From an uncultured Bacteroidota bacterium (GTDB lineage: Bacteria; Bacteroidota; Bacteroidia; 2-12-FULL-35-15), in the NCBI GenBank assembly GCA_903847205.1, contig CAINDA010000035.1, positions 124,001 to 188,000 of the forward strand: DNA of 64,000 bases, written 5' to 3'. The first letter of the stretch is position 1; each line of letters opens with the position of its first letter. The notes beneath the pieces were generated by a model. The model was given only the letters and a program-made list of their open reading frames with translations. It did not search any database and was not told where the DNA came from. Positions 61,100 to 64,000 of this stretch are shown piece by piece. Made by a program: the position numbers and the translations under genes.

Positions 61100-62047
61100 A
61101 TGATGAAAAATGTAAAATTTATTGAAGTAAAATCCGAAATAGGCGCAGGTACAAGAGGCGCCAGTATGGGTGTGGATGCAATAAAAATTGCAGCACTCGA
61201 CTACGGAAGCAATATGTTCAAACAGATTGAATCAGTTGAAATAAAAACTGAAAATCAGTTGTTGTTTGAACCTGCTAAAACCATTTATGCAAAACGCATC
61301 AGCGGCATTTTAAACATTTATGAACGTTTGGCAAATGCCGTTTCCCAGACATTAAAAAAAAATGGTTTCCCTATTGTTTTGGCCGGTGACCATAGTACAG
61401 CAGGGGGAACTATTGCAGGTATTAAAATGGCTCATCCTAAACAAAAATTAGGCGTTATCTGGATTGATGCTCATGCTGATATTCACAGCCCATATACTAC
61501 ACCGACCGGAAACATGCATGGAATGACTGTTGCCACAGCTTTAGCAGAAGACAACATTGCAAGTAAAATGAATAAACCAGATAAGGATACTATTGATCTT
61601 TGGAACAGGATGAAAAAAATAGGGGGCATAAGCCCTAAAATAACTTACAAAGATTTGGTATATATAGGTGTGAGGGATGTTGAACCAGAAGAAACATTTT
61701 TATTAAAAAGACATAAAGTAAAAGCGTTTACTACCGCGGAAGTTAAACGAAACGGTGTTGAAAAAATTGCCCGCGATGCCCTTGCTCACTTAACACACTG
61801 CAATTTAATTTATGTTTCTTTTGATGTTGACAGCATGGATTCCTCGATTTCAAAAGGCACCGGTACACCAGTCAGAAACGGCATTACCGAAAAAGAAGCT
61901 GGCAGCTTATGTGTGCGTTTAGTGCAAAATGAAAAAGTATGCTGTTTCGAAATCTGTGAAGTCAATCCTACACTTGACAAAGAAAATTTAATGGCCGAAA
62001 ACACTTTTGAAATTTTACAGAAAGTTGTCAGCCAGCTGACGTATTAA
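61100..62047 (+). CDS. rocF: Arginase-family enzyme (arginase type)
   Basis: The 315-aa protein has the binuclear manganese ligands of the ureohydrolase family in GGDHS-like AGDHSTAGGT, IWIDAHADIHSP and SFDVDSMDSS. Between them TPTGNMHGM matches the arginase substrate loop (TSGNLHG in human arginase) rather than the agmatinase one, and EVNPTLD is typical of arginases. It should hydrolyse arginine to ornithine and urea in the cytoplasm. I start at the ATG giving MMKNVKFIEV; the TTG at 61076 adds only eight residues. It is divergent from speA. Confidence 0.85.
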   Translation: MMKNVKFIEVKSEIGAGTRGASMGVDAIKIAALDYGSNMFKQIESVEIKTENQLLFEPAKTIYAKRISGILNIYERLANAVSQTLKKNGFPIVLAGDHSTAGGTIAGIKMAHPKQKLGVIWIDAHADIHSPYTTPTGNMHGMTVATALAEDNIASKMNKPDKDTIDLWNRMKKIGGISPKITYKDLVYIGVRDVEPEETFLLKRHKVKAFTTAEVKRNGVEKIARDALAHLTHCNLIYVSFDVDSMDSSISKGTGTPVRNGITEKEAGSLCVRLVQNEKVCCFEICEVNPTLDKENLMAENTFEILQKVVSQLTY

Positions 62048-62074
62048 TCAAAATCCATCGCCCAAACTTCTCAA

Positions 62075-62200
62075 ACGTTTTGCAAAAGAGGGCAATCACT
62101 TTGCCAAATTGGACAACCGCTTTGCTATAGAGGACAATTGTTTTGCCAAATTGGGAAATCACTTTGCAAAAAAGATACATCAGGTTGCCGAAAAAAACAA
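62075..62200 (+). repeat. 21-bp tandem repeat, six copies
   Basis: Six consecutive 21-bp units, beginning at 62075, 62096, 62117, 62138, 62159 and 62180, share CTTTGCCAAA-like cores and end near GGACAA. One frame reads as a heptad repeat (HFAKLDN, RFAIEDN, CFAKLGN). That frame has no ATG and opens only after a stop, so coding is doubtful. Confidence 0.75.
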
Positions 62201-62221
62201 GAGAAACTATTTAAATAACTT

Positions 62222-62229
62222 TATATTTG
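62222..62229 (+). promoter_or_regulatory. Possible -7 element of the SBBP protein gene
   Basis: TATATTTG matches TAnnTTTG, 25 nt before the ATG at 62255. A standard -33 box is not seen; the 21-bp repeats end 21 bp upstream. Confidence 0.4.
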
Positions 62230-62254
62230 CTTTTCTAAGCAAAAGATCATAAAA

Positions 62255-63691
62255 ATGAAAAGTATCATTCTCCTAATATCTCTCACTTTTTTTAGTTTAA
62301 CAAACATAATTAATGCCCAATCTCCGGACTGGTTGTGGGCTAAAGGAGCAGGAGGAGCTTCTGCTGATGAGGGAAAAGACATTTGTACAGATGCTGCCGG
62401 AAACGTATATATTGTTGGTTTTTTTAACAGTCCCTCAATTACTTTTGGAGCCGTTACTCTTACAAGTGTGGGTTCGGGTGATATATTTATTGTAAAATAT
62501 GATGCTTCAGGTAATTTAATGTGGGCTAAAAGCGCAGGCGGCACCTCTTATGATGAAGGCAACAGTATCAGTACAGACGCTTCCGGCAATGTTTATGTAG
62601 GCGGTTATTTTCAAAGTTCTATTATTGTTTTCGGTGCAGATACTTTAACAAATGAAGGCAATATGGATGCCTTTATTGTGAAATATAATTCAATGGGAAA
62701 TGTAGTCTGGGCAAAAGGTACCGGAGGAGTCGGAAACGAGTCTGTACAAAGCTTACATACAGATGCCCTTGGCAATATACTTTTAACAGGGTATTTTCAA
62801 AGCCCCTCAATTGCTTTTGGGAATGTTATACTATCAAATGCAGGAAGTAAAAAAGGAGGTGTAGCTCCATCCTTAACAGACTATCAGGGAAGCAGCGGCT
62901 CTTCAGACGTTTTTACCGCGGTGTATGACCCTTCAGGCAAAATACTTTGGGCCAAAAGTGCAGGAGGCACTTCTTATGATTTCGGAACCGGTATCAGCAA
63001 TGATGCTAACGGCAATGTATATATATCAGGATATTTTCAAAGCCCTGAAATTACTTTTGGAAACATCGTTCTAAAAAATGCAGGAGGTACAGCAAATACA
63101 TCGGATATTTTTTTAGTGAAATATGATGCTGCTGGCACTGTAGTGTGGGCTAAAAACTGCGGTGCCGCTTCAAGCGAGGAGGCAAACAGCATAAGCACAG
63201 ATGCATCAGGCAATAGTTATATAACTGGATATTTCCAAAGCCCTGTAATTGATTTCGGAATCACTGCATTAACAAATTCGGGCAGTATGGATATTTATGC
63301 TGCTAAATATGATGCCCAAGGCAATGCTGTTTGGGCTAAAAGCGCATCAGGAGCTTCTTATGATTATGGAACCGGAATCAGCATCGACGCGAACGGAAAT
63401 GTATATGTTACCGGCTACTTTCAAAGTCCGACAATTACATTCGGGGAGGTTGTATTAACAAATGCAAGCAAAAATACAACTTCCGATATTTTTATAGTAA
63501 AATACGATTCAAAAGGCGCCGTTGTATGGGCAAAAAATGCCGGCGGCGATGATGATGATGAAAGCAATAGCATTTGCAACGGCCCAACAGGCAATATTCA
63601 CTTAACAGGTTATTTCAGGAGTTCAAAAATTTCTTTTAATGGAACGACTTTGACAAATGCCGGCTCCGGCGATATTTTTATTGCAAATTAA
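62255..63691 (+). CDS. Exported SBBP-repeat propeller protein, ends mid-repeat
   Basis: A signal peptide (about 1-22, ending NAQ) is followed by about seven to eight repeats of roughly 60 residues. Each has VWAKSAGGTSYDEG, SISTDASGNVYVTGYFQSP and TNAGSGDIFIVKYD, matching SBBP beta-propeller repeats. The last copy stops after GSGDIFIAN, where others continue with KYDxxGN. No T9SS sorting domain follows. The protein may therefore be truncated, or it may really end here and remain periplasmic. No sorting-domain remnant was found in the 125 bp after the stop. Confidence 0.8.
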   Translation: MKSIILLISLTFFSLTNIINAQSPDWLWAKGAGGASADEGKDICTDAAGNVYIVGFFNSPSITFGAVTLTSVGSGDIFIVKYDASGNLMWAKSAGGTSYDEGNSISTDASGNVYVGGYFQSSIIVFGADTLTNEGNMDAFIVKYNSMGNVVWAKGTGGVGNESVQSLHTDALGNILLTGYFQSPSIAFGNVILSNAGSKKGGVAPSLTDYQGSSGSSDVFTAVYDPSGKILWAKSAGGTSYDFGTGISNDANGNVYISGYFQSPEITFGNIVLKNAGGTANTSDIFLVKYDAAGTVVWAKNCGAASSEEANSISTDASGNSYITGYFQSPVIDFGITALTNSGSMDIYAAKYDAQGNAVWAKSASGASYDYGTGISIDANGNVYVTGYFQSPTITFGEVVLTNASKNTTSDIFIVKYDSKGAVVWAKNAGGDDDDESNSICNGPTGNIHLTGYFRSSKISFNGTTLTNAGSGDIFIAN

Positions 63692-63817
63692 TTTATTGTA
63701 ATAATTAGTATCTCTTTCCGACCTGCTGAATCCTGGAGATTACCAACAAGTATGCAGGTTCGATAATAAGAAGTTCCCATTTTTTAAGTTGCAGCATTTT
63801 CAAATTGATCATTCAAT

Positions 63818-64000
63818 TTACTCTTTAAGCAATCCGTAATAAACAACATCTATTAATACACCATTTCCATTTTTATAGTCCTTTCGAAGTATTCCTTCAA
63901 CAGAAAAACCATTTTTTTCTGCAGTTTTTTTGCTCGAAAAATTGTCAACAGACGTGCGCAGAAAAAGTTTATTTAATTTTAATACTTCGAAACAGTATTT
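63818..64000 (-). CDS. GNAT acetyltransferase, C-terminal 60 residues only
   Basis: The gene enters from the right edge. The visible 60 residues (KLFLRTSVDNFSSKKTAEKNGFSVEGILRKDY, in parts, ending VVYYGLLKE) match the C-terminus of RimJ/RimL-type GNAT acetyltransferases, including the N-x-x-S-x-x-x-A-E-K-x-G-F acetyl-CoA-proximal helix. Substrate cannot be assigned from this part. Confidence 0.75.
   Translation of the reverse strand, partial: KYCFEVLKLNKLFLRTSVDNFSSKKTAEKNGFSVEGILRKDYKNGNGVLIDVVYYGLLKE

Overview
The window is a stretch of chromosome from an AT-rich Bacteroidota bacterium. This reading rests on family content: proteins with type IX secretion (T9SS) C-terminal sorting domains, a PorP/SprF-family protein, a PorE-like OmpA protein, SprB-type adhesin repeats, the bacillithiol enzyme BshC, and TAnnTTTG-type promoter elements. 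Ribosome binding sites are weak or absent, so several starts were set from protein alignment and promoter position. No rRNA, tRNA, CRISPR array, prophage or insertion sequence was seen.

Layout. (1) Positions 1-11278, minus strand, are one uninterrupted open frame of at least 3759 codons. It encodes a giant SprB-like surface protein with about 46 repeats of roughly 77 residues, and its C-terminus lies outside the window. (2) 11.6-18.9 kb holds small exported or membrane proteins, a UbiA-family prenyltransferase, a SanA-like DUF218 protein, an NlpC/P60 hydrolase, a thiolase and a 7TM-HD phosphohydrolase. (3) 18.9-26.6 kb holds a T9SS-sorted BNR protein, an SDR, several unrecognised exported proteins, and an ECF sigma factor followed by a membrane protein. 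(4) 26.9-34.6 kb holds an atypical Nramp-family transporter, a PorE-like protein, QueE, BshC, a Nudix hydrolase and an outer-membrane barrel with calcium-binding repeats. (5) 35-47 kb holds two large T9SS type B substrates, a PorP/SprF-family partner, RimO, an AI-2E-family permease, a YtxH/holin-like operon and a SpoIIE phosphatase. (6) 47.2-57.9 kb holds a saccharopine dehydrogenase-family enzyme, a 17-residue-repeat protein, the tig-clpP-clpX cluster, a cold shock protein, a TPR lipoprotein, recA and a GloVer-repeat propeller. (7) 57.9-64 kb holds Bcp, a lipoprotein, arginine decarboxylase divergent from arginase, an SBBP-repeat protein that ends mid-repeat, and the 3' end of a GNAT acetyltransferase gene.

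How the parts fit. The common theme is cell-surface export. The giant adhesin, the PKD and Ig-like type B proteins, the type A propeller and BNR proteins, PorP/SprF and PorE are all parts or cargo of the T9SS/gliding machinery. Housekeeping genes (proteostasis, recombination, thiol redox, polyamine/arginine metabolism) are interspersed.

Non-coding structure worth attention: a dispersed family of intergenic palindromes with a TTTAAAA-like centre, a three-hairpin RNA candidate near 34.8 kb, two promoters lying directly against start codons, a 21-bp tandem repeat at 62.1 kb, and a roughly 927-bp higher-order repeat inside the giant gene.
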